DNA of 64,000 nucleotides from Dioscorea cayenensis subsp. rotundata (GCF_009730915.1 NC_052489.1:31365916-31429915); one strand, 5' to 3'; shown: positions 21,315-32,335, numbered from the stretch's first letter. Translations and numbers: made by a program. Notes: generated by a model not told the origin, from the letters alone.

Positions 21315-21646
21315 GTATTAGGCCCAATCCATATTGTTTATGTTGGTGCAGCTGTTTGGAGAAAAGAATAAATATTAAGAACTCAGGACACACTCTGCTG
21401 CATCACTTTCGATTGGTGCAGACAATGAACATCATGATGTATGTATGGCCCGTGGCTTTTAGGTTCGTTAATTGTGGTGTTTATCAGATTGATCTATACA
21501 GTGATTCTACCACTTGTTATTGTATGTTTTAGTGCCAATCCTGTAAGATGCTGTAAATGTATTGGCCAATGCATCCTTCTGTAGTGTCTGTTCATGCATT
21601 CACAAACCCTTAAATCAGACAAGGATCTTCTTGTAGTTGATCTCAA

Positions 21647-21667
21647 GATAGATAGATAGATAGATAG

Positions 21668-21701
<34 letters not shown>
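21647..21701. repeat. (GATA)n/(GA)n microsatellite
   Basis: GATAGATAGATA followed by a long GAGAGA run, between two convergent genes and close to the 3' end of the minus-strand gene. Confidence 0.95.
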
Positions 21702-21703
<2 letters not shown>

Positions 21704-21855
21704 AGATAAAGCGGCCGTAATAGTGAAAGATAGACAAGAGTCACAACAAAAATTCGCAGTTATTTCACACAAACACAATCCTCTGGTGTTGGGTAGATAT
21801 CCGATCCAAGTAATAAGCCTTCTCCTACAAAGGACGATGCCCCTGATCAGAAGAT

Positions 21856-22483
21856 TCAACTCTGGGCAGCCAGCGCAGCCAACTGACCCTTGACACTGAG
21901 ATCAATCACCCTGGGAGCCATCAGTGTCATAGCTGATGACGAATCCGGCAATCAAAGAAGGATCGATGATGTTTTCTAACTTCAAGTTTCTGAAGCCCGT
22001 AAGCCTCTGCATCTTCCGCGCAATCAGATCAATCTGCTTATTCTCTAGCTTCGCTGCAGAGTAAATGACAACGTTGAGAACCACTCTTGATGGGAAACCA
22101 CGGTTACTCTTGAGCAGATTGAAGCTCCCCATCTCCAAGAAGGAATTCATGATGCAAGGAGTTAGTGGCTGAAGCTCTGAGTCATGATTTGTGGTGACAA
22201 TCCTCATGGCAGGCTCCTCTGAGGAATTTGAGCGGGGGTTCATGTTTCTCAGATCTTGTCGATTGAAACCGACTTGGGAATCTGGAAAGAATGAGGCTCC
22301 CTGTGCTGATTCTTGGCTTTTTATGGACAAGGACAAGCTTGGCCGGAATGAATTGAGAGAATGCGTTCCTCGAGATGGAACAGCAACTGGAACATGCTGA
22401 GGAGGCACTTCATGAGGGCCACGAACTCTGGGAGAGAACCCCGGATGCCCGCTTGGAGGCATGGACTGGTTGAAGGTGCTCAT
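21856..22483 (-). CDS. ATP synthase delta-subunit-like protein, intronless, one-base frameshift near the 3' end
   Basis: From ATG at 22483 the frame runs 193 codons to a stop at 21902-21904. Its last 85 residues resemble the C-terminal part of F-type ATP synthase delta (OSCP) subunits: AAKLENKQIDLIARKMQRLT, a family-typical helix, then IIDPSLIAGFVISY. The expected ending (VIDLSVKGQLAALAAQS, stop at 21856) lies in the next frame. One surplus base in the CCC at 21909-21911 (GGG on the coding strand) explains this and would give 208 residues. The first 110 residues are serine- and proline-rich and I do not recognise them; plastid delta precursors are usually about 230-250 residues with a helical N-terminal domain that is not evident here. 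It is therefore either a diverged paralogue or a decaying copy. If functional, it would act at the peripheral stalk joining F1 to Fo in plastids or mitochondria. The frameshift may be a sequencing error. Confidence 0.6.
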
Positions 22484-24531
22484 TGATCCAATCGTGTCCC
22501 TGTTATAATTTTATTGATTACAAACGATTTAAAAAATAAAATAAAATCAATGAAAAACATTCGCTTATGGCGTCCGGCCCTCATCAATGAAGCGCCCATT
22601 GATGTCAGTTGGCATAGATGGGAAGTGGAACTACGAAGAATATAAACATGGCATCTCTAACACGTAATGAGAAACGTTGGAGGGAATGGAGCAACCAACC
22701 TGGCAAAGACCGAAAGCAGCGTGTGAAGGAAATCCTTCAATGAGAATAGAGTAAGACCTTCAATGAGAACAGAGCGAGGAGGTGACGCCTCGCCTCGCCT
22801 CCATTTTTTGAGGGGTGGGGGGAGAGAGAGAGAGGCGAAGAAACGATGGATGCTTGACGCCAAGTTTGCTGTGTGGTCACATTACATATAGCTACGTTAT
22901 GGATAACACGAAATGAGAAGGGGGTTGTGGGCTGCTAACAGCCTCAGAAACCCAATCTTCATATGCTCCCCTTCCTGAGTAAGCTAGTACACTCTCTATC
23001 CTCCGTCCCATCTCTTTGTGTCTCATTATCTCCACGACCTCTTGCGCATTTTGAATCATGGGCAATGAAAATCTTTATAAAATACCTTTCACAGTAAAGC
23101 TAATATTACGGACCAAAGATCATTTGATTAATAATATTTTATCAATCTTGGTTCCAAATAAAAATATTGAATTTGTGCAACTATTATATATATAAAATAA
23201 ATAAAACTAAACTGTGTGTGCTTCCAATTACTTTGTGGTGAGGAAGATGGTTATTGGACCACTTGCAAGAAAAAAATACTCATTAAAACTAGAATAAATA
23301 TTTTGGTAGATCACTAAATTGTGCAATTTTTTTCATTTTGGTATCCAAACTTCAATTTGCATCAAAGTCATCACCCAACTTCAATTTTATTTTACCGGAG
23401 ATCACCCGAAGGATTTCAATCTTATTTGATGATGTAGACGTTGGAAAAGCCTTGTAAGCACTTTCATGACACATCACTGGCTCAATTGGGTCACCCATAG
23501 ATGCCATGTCAGTTGAAATTGTCTATGTCAGCACACTATTATAGAAAACTCCTTTTTCCCGAGCCAAGGGCCTTCATCTTTTTTTGTTTCAGGGAGTGAG
23601 AGTGAAAGAGCAATATATAGATAGGAGGAGCAAGCAGGCCCTTTCATTCCAATAAGGGAGAGAGCAAGCACTAGCAGGAGAGAACAAAGCCTTGTGGGCA
23701 CCATCGAGCAAAGAGAGAAGGTTGTGTAAGAAGGGAGAGAGGTTCCACTCCCTAGCGAGGCTTTGCGGTTGCCTGTGCTTTATTGTGGGTTTCAGTTGCC
23801 CTCTGCGCTTTGTAATCCTTCATTTTCTCTAGTGGTATTTGTTTTTTTGCCAAGATGAGCGACTAAGTCACTAAGAAAGGCATGGACGTGCACAAGCCGC
23901 AACGAAGTAAATGGGGACTGGGCCTACGCACACATGGGCGCTAGGACCAACCGTACACAACCACTACTCACACTCTCAAAAATGTGCTCTCACCTATGAT
24001 TCGAACTCTCATCACTTTGTAAAGGGTTCTAATGAGGATTCGGCTATCAGTAGACCACTTGTGGTATGTTGGTTTGATGGTTCAATGAACAAGAGTTTAT
24101 TTTGATTATCTGGGTACTAAGCATGTACATAACCATTGACTCATGGTTTTAAGTTGAGGCATTGACTAAATCTATTTGATTGATGGAAGGATTATAAATT
24201 AGTATTTTGTTTGGTATTATTGCTATTTGGAATTATGGCAAAATAACAATAATCTGCATAGCATAACACCAATGATGCCCACATCGAGGGACCCATAACT
24301 CCAAAAGACTAGTCTGATATGGTGAGTTGCCTTCCACATATATGCGCATGGACTACATCTCAATTAAGCAATGCAGGATTAAACCAGGTTTGCAACAATA
24401 TCTTTGCTCTTCATCATCACTGCCTTTGTCCCTATCAATACCAGTGCCGACTTCGTGGCTAGTTCTGAACAACACCCACAAACCTTAGACTCTATATAAA
24501 TCTGTCTCACATTTTGGTGGCGGGTTAATAG
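22484..24531. other. Intergenic region, no gene recognised
   Basis: It includes GC-rich spots at 22780-22850 and 23570-23780 whose short frames match nothing I know. At 23310-23545 there is a repeat-like stretch (GGTATCCAAACTTCAATTTG and CATCAAAGTCATCACCC words) resembling Mutator-type terminal repeats; its partner end was not found. Confidence 0.45.
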
Positions 24532-24539
24532 GTCTGACC

Positions 24540-25034
24540 TAAGGGGTGTAAATGATATACTACTACTCGCAAGCTACTTGAGTTCGATTCGAGGAAAGCT
24601 CGAACTCAACTCGCTTAGGGTCAAGTCGAGCTCAAGCTCATGTAGCTTGAGTAGTCGAGCGAGCCGAGTTCAAGCATCTTAATACTTGACTCGAGTGCTC
24701 GCGAGCTTAATCGAGTAATTGTATTTGCGTGTATATATATTGTATATTAGTTTGTTATATATATATATATATATATATATAATTGAGTTCGAGCTCGAGC
24801 TCGAATTCAAGTTCGAGTATAAAATTATTTATGATCAAATCGAGTTTATTAGTCTTTATCGAGCTTAATTGAGCGAGCTCGAGTAGCTCGATTTATGTAT
24901 CGAGTTGAGCTCGAGCTACAAAAATAAAACTCGATCGAGCTCAAGCCGAGTATCGAGTAGTGAGTTTCAACCGAGCTCAAGCTTGAGTACAAGTAGCTTC
25001 CTGCTAGGCTCGCACTCGATCAATTGCACCCCTA
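24540..25034. mobile_element. hAT-type non-autonomous element (495 bp)
   Basis: The ends are TAAGGGGTGTAAATGA and TCAATTGCACCCCTA (imperfect inverted pair). The flanks are GTCTGACC (24532-24539) and GTCCGACC (25035-25042), an 8-bp target-site duplication with one mismatch, as expected for hAT. The interior is full of CTCGAGCTCGAG-type words in both orientations plus an (AT)n run at about 24753-24781. It has no coding capacity. Same family type as 57849-58237. Confidence 0.87.
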
Positions 25035-25042
25035 GTCCGACC

Positions 25043-25761
25043 GAATTATCCATACCAATCAAACCGAAAGACATCTATATATATATATATATATATACAA
25101 TTATAATTTATTCTCTAAAAATATTATTGCATCTATAGTCTTATAAAATGTAACTTTATGATTTTATAAAATTTTACAAAGAGTTTTTATAAAAATATTA
25201 TTTATCCTCAAATATATTATAACTGTTCCAAAAAATTTTGAAATCCCTATTTCCTTTCGATATAATTATTTTAATTCTAAATTTATAAAAATACCAAAAT
25301 TATCAATTCTTCCATGATAAGGATGGAATCAATTTTTTTTTCTAGTTTTTAAGAGAATTTCCCAAATTTAATATTATACATGATATTTTTCACAATTTTA
25401 TTTAAATGAATATAATTATTTTTATTTTTATTAAGTTTAAGGGAAAGAACAATTTCTTAATATACTAGATTTGTAAATAATCGGAAATATATTTTCCAAA
25501 TAAAAGTTGAGAATTTGAGGGGCAACAAGCAAAAATACAATATATTACCCCCTTCGTCATGAATTACATTACTTTTATTCAATTTAATAAGTTATATAAA
25601 TGAAGAAAGTAATATTTATAGTATTAAAAAAAAAGGTTTCAGAAGGGATAGTTTAGTAATTTGGTTGATTTTTATGTTAAATTTTAAAAAAATTAATGAT
25701 ATCTTTAATTCTTGTGTACATCCTTAAACGACATGTATTTTGAGTAATCAAGAAAGCATGT
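25043..25761. other. AT-rich spacer
   Basis: Starts with a (TA)n run at about 25075-25096. Otherwise AT-rich, with no gene or paired terminal repeats. Confidence 0.5.
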
Positions 25762-26427
25762 AGGCTTTGCTTGGATGAGGTGAAGGATTGGTTCATAAAG
25801 GAGGGTAGAGTAGGCTAAAGTAAGAGAAGTAGAGTTTTTAAGTTATACCTTGTTTGGGGCTAAGATAAGGTAAATAGAGGTTATCAAACCTTCTAATGTT
25901 TGGATTAAAGGTAAGAGATGGTAAGGTTTTATGGTAATATTACTAAAATATCCTTAAGTATGTTGCAATGAGATTGTTAGATATTATTATAAACCACTTA
26001 CAAAAAAGACATATAAAAAAACAAATATTATAAATATTCTCTTACCATTAATATGCTTTTAAAAAAATGAATATGATTTTTCAAAATTATTTGGAAAAGT
26101 TCAGGGCATTTTTGTAATTGTTTGGAAATATTGAGGGCATTTTTGTCCAAAAGAGGTTGAGGTTGAGGGTATTTTTGCAAAATTCTTAACCCTAAATAAA
26201 CAAAAATGTAATTGTTTGGAAAGGCTGAGAGCATTTTTGTCCAAAACAATTCAAAACCTTGCCAACCCCCCAATTTGGAGGGTTGTGAAATGAAGTTAAA
26301 TGGAGGTTTCTCAACCCTCCATTTAACCCTCTCATACCCTATCCTCTATATAACCTTGAATCCAAACAAGGTTTGGTCCATAACCTTACTTAACAAAACC
26401 TCCAAAAACCCTCTCCCAAACAAGCCC
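25762..26427. mobile_element. Tourist/Harbinger-like non-autonomous element, related to 40295-41102
   Basis: The left end AGGCTTTGCTTGGATG pairs imperfectly with CCCAAACAAGCCC at the right end, followed by TTA. Shared internal words with the element at 40295-41102 include AAGGTAAATAGAGGTT, TTTGGAGGGTTG and a GGTTTTAT.GTAATATTAC block. The left TTA duplication is not intact. No coding capacity. Confidence 0.7.
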
Positions 26428-27107
26428 TTAGTTCCTTGTCACGTGACAGCTGCCTCGTTATCTCATTGTCTTTGTCTTTAAGGGTTATCTGCCAAACCCT
26501 AATCTATTTTCTTCGATTCCACAATCATTTCTCACTTATTGCTTCTCTTTTTCTGGCCTCGAAACAAATCCAAGTTTTGTTGATTTTTTCAGAGAGTGAG
26601 ATCAATTATTTCTCTTGTTTTGTCATGGTAGAAATTTTGGTTTTTTTTTCCGTCTAGGTCTACTTTAATTGATCTTGGAGTTCGGAGATTAAAAGCGTTT
26701 TTTTTAAAGAAAAATTAGCCTAGATTTCATGGAGGCTAATTACTGCATGTCTAAAAGATAGAGAGATGATCGGCAAAAGAAGATTTGTCTAATCCTAGCA
26801 ACATCAACGGGTTCATAGCGCTTGAATCTTTAATGAAGAGGAGGAAATACAAAACCGGGGTATATCCAATTCAAGTCCAACTAGCTGGTTCGAGTTGTAA
26901 TGGTTCTGACTTATTTGGTTTTTGGTTTTACCATCCGAGTTTAAAAACATTGTCTGTAACACATGTCTTGATGTGGACAATTTCATGTGTTATAAAAGGT
27001 GTGACAAAGCTTTTCAAAAGTCCACATTATCAAATAAAAAACGGAATCTTCTAAGTGATTTATCAGTAAATTAAAATGAGTAATGATATTTTTACCGAAT
27101 AGATCTA
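26428..27107. other. Intergenic region with UTR-like composition, no gene assigned
   Basis: 26,470-26,650 is T-rich with a look of 5' leader sequence on the + strand, and a 90-codon frame follows at 26785-27054 that I do not recognise and do not call as a gene. Confidence 0.35.
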
Positions 27108-28372
27108 GGGCCTGTTTGGTAGACATGATAAGGGCCATAGGATATGATAGACTATCATATCCTATTATTTTCCTTTGTTTGGTGTGCCAATAGAATATGA
27201 TAATATTATTCTATTAACCCAATTTATCCTACCGGGGACATGATATTAAATCCTGTTGGGGGATCAGGATATAAATAGGTAGGATATGATAAAATTTTAA
27301 ATTTACTTTTTTACCCTATTTTTGGTTTATTAAACTCATCTAGGGTTTGATTATATGTCTTATTTCCATCTTTTAATGATCAACAACTAAATAGGACGCT
27401 AATTCCAGATAATCAACATCTATCAACCAGTCACAATCTAGAAAAAAACATAATCATGCGGAAGGTCAACCAAGAAAAAAATTAGAGGAGCAAATATCCT
27501 TGCTAACAGCATATTTGAATTGGGAAAGGGGTTTAATAAGTGGCTAGAATCTAGCACTGAATGATTGGAGCGAGTTGCAGATCGCCTTAGAGTTACAAAA
27601 GATGTGTTTGATGATTCGAGGAGCCTCATGAATGAACTGAAGAAAATGAATTTAACAGATCAAGAGCGCTTCCTTGCAGCGGAAATGATATTATCTGTGC
27701 CCCATCGATTGCATATATTTTGGGGTTGTGATGATGGTGATCGTATTGCATTTGTGAAGTCACTAATATAGATATTTCTTAATTTAAAGATTATCCACTT
27801 TGTTTTAAGAAGATTTTATTATTTGTTAAATAAACTTTATTTGTGATGCTATTTACAAAACTACATTTATGTTGATGAAAATATTAGTTAATTTCATTTT
27901 ATTTGTAGCAATAACTTAGAGGACTTTAGTTTTCATTTATGGGTTTATTACTCTAGCTTTTTACCATATTAATGACTTTGTACATGATTTTCTCCAAGAA
28001 AATAGGTATGAAGTATAATTTTTGCAAGTTGGTGATATTATGATCTATATATTTGTGAGCATTATTTATAGGTTTTTTTAATAATTTAATAGAAACTCAT
28101 AAATATACCAATAAGTAAATCATTAAGGAAAAAAATTAAAAAAAAGCCTATTTTGAAAAATAATATATAATTATATTATAAAGGGCAATTTTGTCTATTT
28201 ACATATCATTCATATTTTCATTATCTCGTCCACTATAAATGTAAAATAAGATAATAAAGGTTATCCAATGATTATCGCACCAAACGAGCTTTTTATGCCC
28301 ATATCCTTTCGAATTCCTATCCATTCCTCATATCATATCCGTTCATATCTTATCCTGTCCACCAAACGGGCC
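27108..28372. mobile_element. Harbinger-like DNA transposon remnant (1265 bp) with a decayed internal frame
   Basis: The left end GGGCCTGTTTGGT and the right end ACCAAACGGGCC are inverted copies differing by one base gained or lost. Complementarity continues inward through ATGATAAG/CTTATCCTG-type words. Flanking trinucleotides are CTA and TTA, consistent with a mutated 3-bp TTA target duplication of the PIF/Harbinger superfamily. It contains a short frame at 27565-27771 but no complete transposase, so it is non-autonomous. Confidence 0.75.
27565..27771 (+). pseudogene. Remnant of a Myb/SANT-like element protein C-terminus
   Basis: 68 codons beginning MERVADRLRVTKDV and including NLTDQERFLAAEMIL and FVKSLI. 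This pattern resembles the C-terminal segment of the Myb/SANT-like (L10-interacting-type) proteins that accompany PIF/Harbinger transposons. The upstream DNA-binding domain is absent, and the codon at 27565 is just the first start-like codon, so it is a fragment. The identification rests on pattern memory alone. Confidence 0.4.
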
Positions 28373-28375
28373 TTA

Positions 28376-28819
28376 GCATCAACGTCATTCTTTCTTTGTT
28401 TCTTCTTTAAAAAAAAATTAAAATTTTTTATTATCTAAATTCTAAATTTAAATCTTTAATCGTAAATGATAAACTGAAAACTTCCTCTCTAAATCTTGTG
28501 TAAGGGGGTTTGTGGTTTACTGTTTAGGGTTTAGGGCATGGGATTTAGGGTTTAACTTTTTAGATTTTTAGGTATAGATTTTATAATATTTGGATTTAAG
28601 ATTTTAGATATGGTTTTATAATATTTTTAAATTTTTTTAAAAAATTTAAGGATTTTTAAGGTTTAAATTTGAAATTTATATAAAAAATAATGATGCGGAT
28701 GATGATGTGATGACATGTCATTTGAGAAATCTATTCTGTAAATCAGTAAAAATAGCATCACCCAAATTTTTACTTTCTCAAATGACATGGATATCAAGTT
28801 GGCATCTCTACATCTACGC

Positions 28820-28863
<44 letters not shown>

Positions 28864-29226
28864 AAAAAATAAATTTTTATTTATTATCTAAATAATAAAT
28901 TTAAACACTTAATTGTAAATAATAAACCGAAAACTCTCCCCCTAAGCTCTAAATTATAAATCGCAAACTCCCTAGGGGTTTGTGATTTATTGTTTAAGTT
29001 TAGGGCTTAGGATTTAGGATTTCAGGGTTTAGTATTTATTATTTAAATTTTAAGTTTTAGAATTTTAGATATATGATTCTATAATATTTGGGTTTAAATT
29101 TTTAGAATTTAGGGATTTTTAAAGTTTGAACTTGAAGTTTATATAAAAAAGAATGACATAGATGAAAAGTTGACATCCACATTATTCGAGAAACGTAAAT
29201 CTATTATGTAAATATACCATTGTTCC
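28376..29226. repeat. Tandem duplication of a 426-bp AT-rich unit containing TTTAGGG-like patches
   Basis: Copies at 28376-28801 and 28802-29226 align throughout. Each has a GCATC...CATTCT start, an AAATGATAAACTGAAAACT/AAATAATAAACCGAAAACT word, a GGGTTTGTG.TTTA.TGTTTA patch leading into TTTAGGG-like motifs (about 28520-28555 and 29000-29035), a TAGATATGGTTTTATAATATTT-type block, and a CGAGAAA/TGAGAAA...TCTAT end. The duplication abuts the Harbinger-like element. Confidence 0.75.
28823..28861. repeat. (CT)n microsatellite
   Basis: About 19 CT repeats near the start of the second tandem copy; absent at the equivalent point of the first. Confidence 0.95.
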
Positions 29227-29331
29227 CAATTGTTTTTTTTAAGAGGTCCAATAGCAGTCACTAGCTATGGTGGAAAAGATTGGTGGAATATGTTTTATTA
29301 ATATATTTCATCTCAATTTCTAGGTTTTATA

Positions 29332-29842
29332 TAGAGGTGGTACACATGGCGGGGAGGAGATTCCTCGTCCCCAAATCCCCACGGACCCATCCTCGTCCCC
29401 GCTGGGAAACCGCCCCCATGCTAATAAACATTTGAATTTTTAATTTTTTTAAAAATTATTTAATACCAATCCATCCATGAAAAACATTAAAATCATTCAA
29501 CATAAAGCTTCACAAAATAACATATCAAGGTTTATTTACAAAAAAATAATATTTTGAAATTTGTTTTCTTTTAAGCATTTTTAGGAAATATTTCAAGGAA
29601 AATTTTATTTTAAAAATATAATATTTTAAGAATTATAATGATAAAAATATAATTAATTAAAATAAATTAACGGCGACAGGGGCCCCCAAGGAGTGGGGAG
29701 AGCACTCCACATCCCATTTAAAGAAAAGAGGACAAGTTGATCCCCATCCCCGCCCCCAAGGGGAAAGAATCGGAGAATCTCCATCTCCATCTGATCGGGT
29801 CCCCATGGGGATAGGGGATTCTTCGGCCCACTACCACCCCTA
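29332..29842. mobile_element. hAT-type non-autonomous element (511 bp) with perfect 8-bp target duplication
   Basis: GTTTTATA flanks both sides (29324-29331 and 29843-29850). The ends are TAGAGGTGGTACACATGG and CCACTACCACCCCTA. The subterminal regions are rich in GGGGA/TCCCC motifs and the middle is AT-rich. No coding capacity. Confidence 0.92.
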
Positions 29843-29850
29843 GTTTTATA

Positions 29851-30811
29851 TATTAATTAATTAACAAATTTTTCTTATAAATTTAATCTACCATCACAAG
29901 ATGACATGAAACTGTAACTTTAGCTTTGCCCACTAATTTGAAGGGTATTTTAGAATATATTTTATCTAATCTGTTTATTTTTTTCATAGGTGAATAAATT
30001 ATAAATTTAATTTTAAAAAATAAAAATGCAAAATAAAGGAACAATAGAAACAGAAAAACAATGAGGCATCTACACTTAAAGGGTGGGTTCGGTGGAAGAA
30101 AGTTGAAACAATAGAGACGAAGGGTGAAACAACATAACAGAATAAACCTCATAATTAAAAATTGAGTATTGGGTCTTCCACATTATTTATATATTAAATG
30201 ATCTTAATATTTTGTCATCTATCTCTCTCTGTGTAGGCGCAGTGGCACACTGCCACACATACAGTAATTCTTATGCGTATTAGATGGAATAATAGGTTTT
30301 TAATCACTTATTATTTGGGCGATGTCCTTGGAGCTGGAACTCATCTCCTCTGGTTCTAGAGCCAAGGAATACCATGGTTCCAACCTATTAAATTTTGACA
30401 CGTGTGCACAATCACAATAGAAAAAATATAATAACATCAAATGGGACACACAGATTAATATTGAATGCGGTTGGGCTTCCGGCAATTGAGGGGTTGATCT
30501 GTGTTGTGTGATATTGTCTGGTGAACATATGGGGCAGGCCCGGCAGGGTCAAAAGGACATACTTACTCGACTTAAGCTTTCTTTCTTCGGGTCTCACGAC
30601 CTTTGCTGCAACTACTTCTTTGGAAAGGCTGTCCTTGTTCTTCTTCTCCTTGCTTTTCTTTGTTTTTCATTCGAAAGTTCAAGCAAGAGATTCAAAGCTC
30701 AAAAAGAGTACTCTGTAGAGAATGAATGCGAGTCAAGCAAAGCCTTGGAATTCTTCGGAGGAGATGAACTCAGAGCTGTTAGCCGATGTGAGGATCTGAG
30801 CGCGGCAGAAG
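29851..30811 (+). promoter_or_regulatory. Upstream region of the mTERF gene
   Basis: AT-rich to about 30300, then mixed. From about 30505 the composition is leader-like (CTTTCTTTCTTC, GTTCTTCTTCTCC), probably the 5' UTR. Open frames overlapping the mTERF start in other frames look like shadows. No TATA box was assigned. Confidence 0.35.
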
Positions 30812-31945
30812 ATGCTGGCAAACAGGCTCCTGCAGCGGACACCGGGGCGCAAGGCCATCAGTGCTCTCCTATCTGTATCTGGATCTGGATCACTATTCTC
30901 ATATTCGTCTACTGATGTTTCTGTTGCTCTTGCCATCGATACATCGCTGGAACAATCCCTTGCAAGGCACGCCGCAGACGTTTTTCGAGTATGGGGTTGC
31001 TGCACTGACGCGGAGGTGTCACAGATCCTCGCCCGCCATCCCTCCATCTCCCGGATAAGGCTCACTTCTCTCCAATCTAAGCTTCAGGTCCTGAGACGGA
31101 TTGGCATTATTGGCCCGGACCTCGTCAAGGTCATCAACTGTCGGCCTCGCTTCCTCGCCCGTCGCATCGGCGGCCCTGCCCTTGACGCTCGCCTCGACTT
31201 CCTCCGAACCCTTTTCCGCTCCGATGATGACCTCCTTCGTGCCCTCGTCCGTAACCCTTCCCTTCTGAGCTACGACGTCGAAGCCGCTATTAAACCCTGC
31301 GTGCAGCTCTACCAAGCCATGGGCGTCGGCCGGTACCAGTTGGGTCGGCTACTCATCTCCCGCCCCACCATCATTCTTCGATCGAGGCTCGACGATGAGA
31401 AGCTGGACCTGCTCCGCAGAACCGGCCTTCCCAGGGATGCCACCATGTACAAGTATGCCCTCTGCCTCATTGCCATCTCCCGCCTGGACACCCTGCGCAG
31501 CAAGATCGCTAATTTGGAGAGGTTTGGCTTCACAATCAATGAGGTCATGGGGCTGTTCGCGCGCACCCCGAACGTGCTGTCCCTCTCCGTCGACAAGGTC
31601 CAGAGGAATATGACCTACGTGGTAGGCGTCATGAAGCTCTCGCCCCATGTGGTTCTCAAGGAGCCAGCCTTCTTGTACAGCAACCTGGAGAAGGTGCTCA
31701 GGCCCCGATATCTGCTTGGGTTGAAGCTGCAGGAGATGGACCTCCGCCCCCAATTCCTTGGGCCATCTTTGATTCGAGCCATTGGGATGAAGGAGCCACG
31801 CTTTCTCAAGCAATTCATCACATGCCACGGGAAGGATGTCGCTACCCCTCTGTTGGACTTCTATTCCCGTGTCAAGAGCTTGCCGCGTCTGGCTGAGACT
31901 TCCAGGTCCACCTCCTCGGTCATGCGAAAGGGAATTCCCATCTGA
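30812..31945 (+). CDS. mTERF family protein (organelle transcription termination/expression factor)
   Basis: Single-exon gene of 377 residues from ATG at 30812 to TGA at 31943-31945. The N-terminus (about residues 1-40) is basic and hydroxylated with few acidic residues, as in an organelle-targeting peptide. From about residue 60 it is built of mTERF helical repeats, each with the characteristic proline-x-aromatic/hydrophobic-leucine step: RPRFLARR, NPSLLSYD, RPTIILRS, TPNVLSLS, EPAFLYSN and RPQFLGPS. Family members are usually intronless and 300-600 residues. They bind organellar nucleic acid through these repeats and influence transcription, splicing or RNA stability in mitochondria or plastids. 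Which organelle and which target cannot be read from the sequence. Third codon positions are GC-rich, in strong contrast with flanking AT-rich DNA. The LINE poly(T) begins about 390 bp after the stop. Confidence 0.93.
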   Translation: MLANRLLQRTPGRKAISALLSVSGSGSLFSYSSTDVSVALAIDTSLEQSLARHAADVFRVWGCCTDAEVSQILARHPSISRIRLTSLQSKLQVLRRIGIIGPDLVKVINCRPRFLARRIGGPALDARLDFLRTLFRSDDDLLRALVRNPSLLSYDVEAAIKPCVQLYQAMGVGRYQLGRLLISRPTIILRSRLDDEKLDLLRRTGLPRDATMYKYALCLIAISRLDTLRSKIANLERFGFTINEVMGLFARTPNVLSLSVDKVQRNMTYVVGVMKLSPHVVLKEPAFLYSNLEKVLRPRYLLGLKLQEMDLRPQFLGPSLIRAIGMKEPRFLKQFITCHGKDVATPLLDFYSRVKSLPRLAETSRSTSSVMRKGIPI

Positions 31946-32335
31946 CGCTCCTTATTAGTGCTCACTCGATTCCAAATCTTCCTCAATTCAATTGCAGATT
32001 GCAGGCAACCGTTCCTATTTTCCATTTCAGTACCGTGTATGGCAGACACGATAGTCCAAGCTTAGTGAAAGTGTTCTCTGCTCCAATTGATGATCAATTT
32101 GCATACCTGGATAGATTACAGGCCTAGACTCTACAATGAACATTTCTCAGGAAAGGAAAATCTTTCAAACTTGTAATTATTGTTATTTATTTGGTGAGAT
32201 TAGATGATTTATTTTCATGAAACATGTCTACATGAGTTTACTGCTCTCCGTGAATAAGACTAATGCATTCATCAAGCTCGGTTCTGGGAATACACCTTCT
32301 AAATAAAGTGTCACCCGACAACTCCAGGATATGCT
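31946..32335 (+). other. 3' flank of the mTERF gene
   Basis: Probable 3' UTR and terminator region up to the poly(T) edge of the first LINE. No second gene seen. Confidence 0.5.

Noticed and set aside
24580..24610. GTTCGATTCGAGG resembling a tRNA T-arm (B-box)
   Set aside because: It lies in the CTCGAG-rich hAT MITE; no acceptor stem, D-arm or anticodon arm can be folded around it.
26785..27054. 90-codon frame on +
   Set aside because: No recognised domain, no family pattern and an unsupported start; not called as a gene.
30508..30915. 135-codon frame overlapping the mTERF start
   Set aside because: Different frame from the mTERF gene, no domain, and composition of a leader; considered a shadow.
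31019..31828. Several minus-strand frames inside the mTERF gene
   Set aside because: Shadows of a GC-rich coding exon on the opposite strand.
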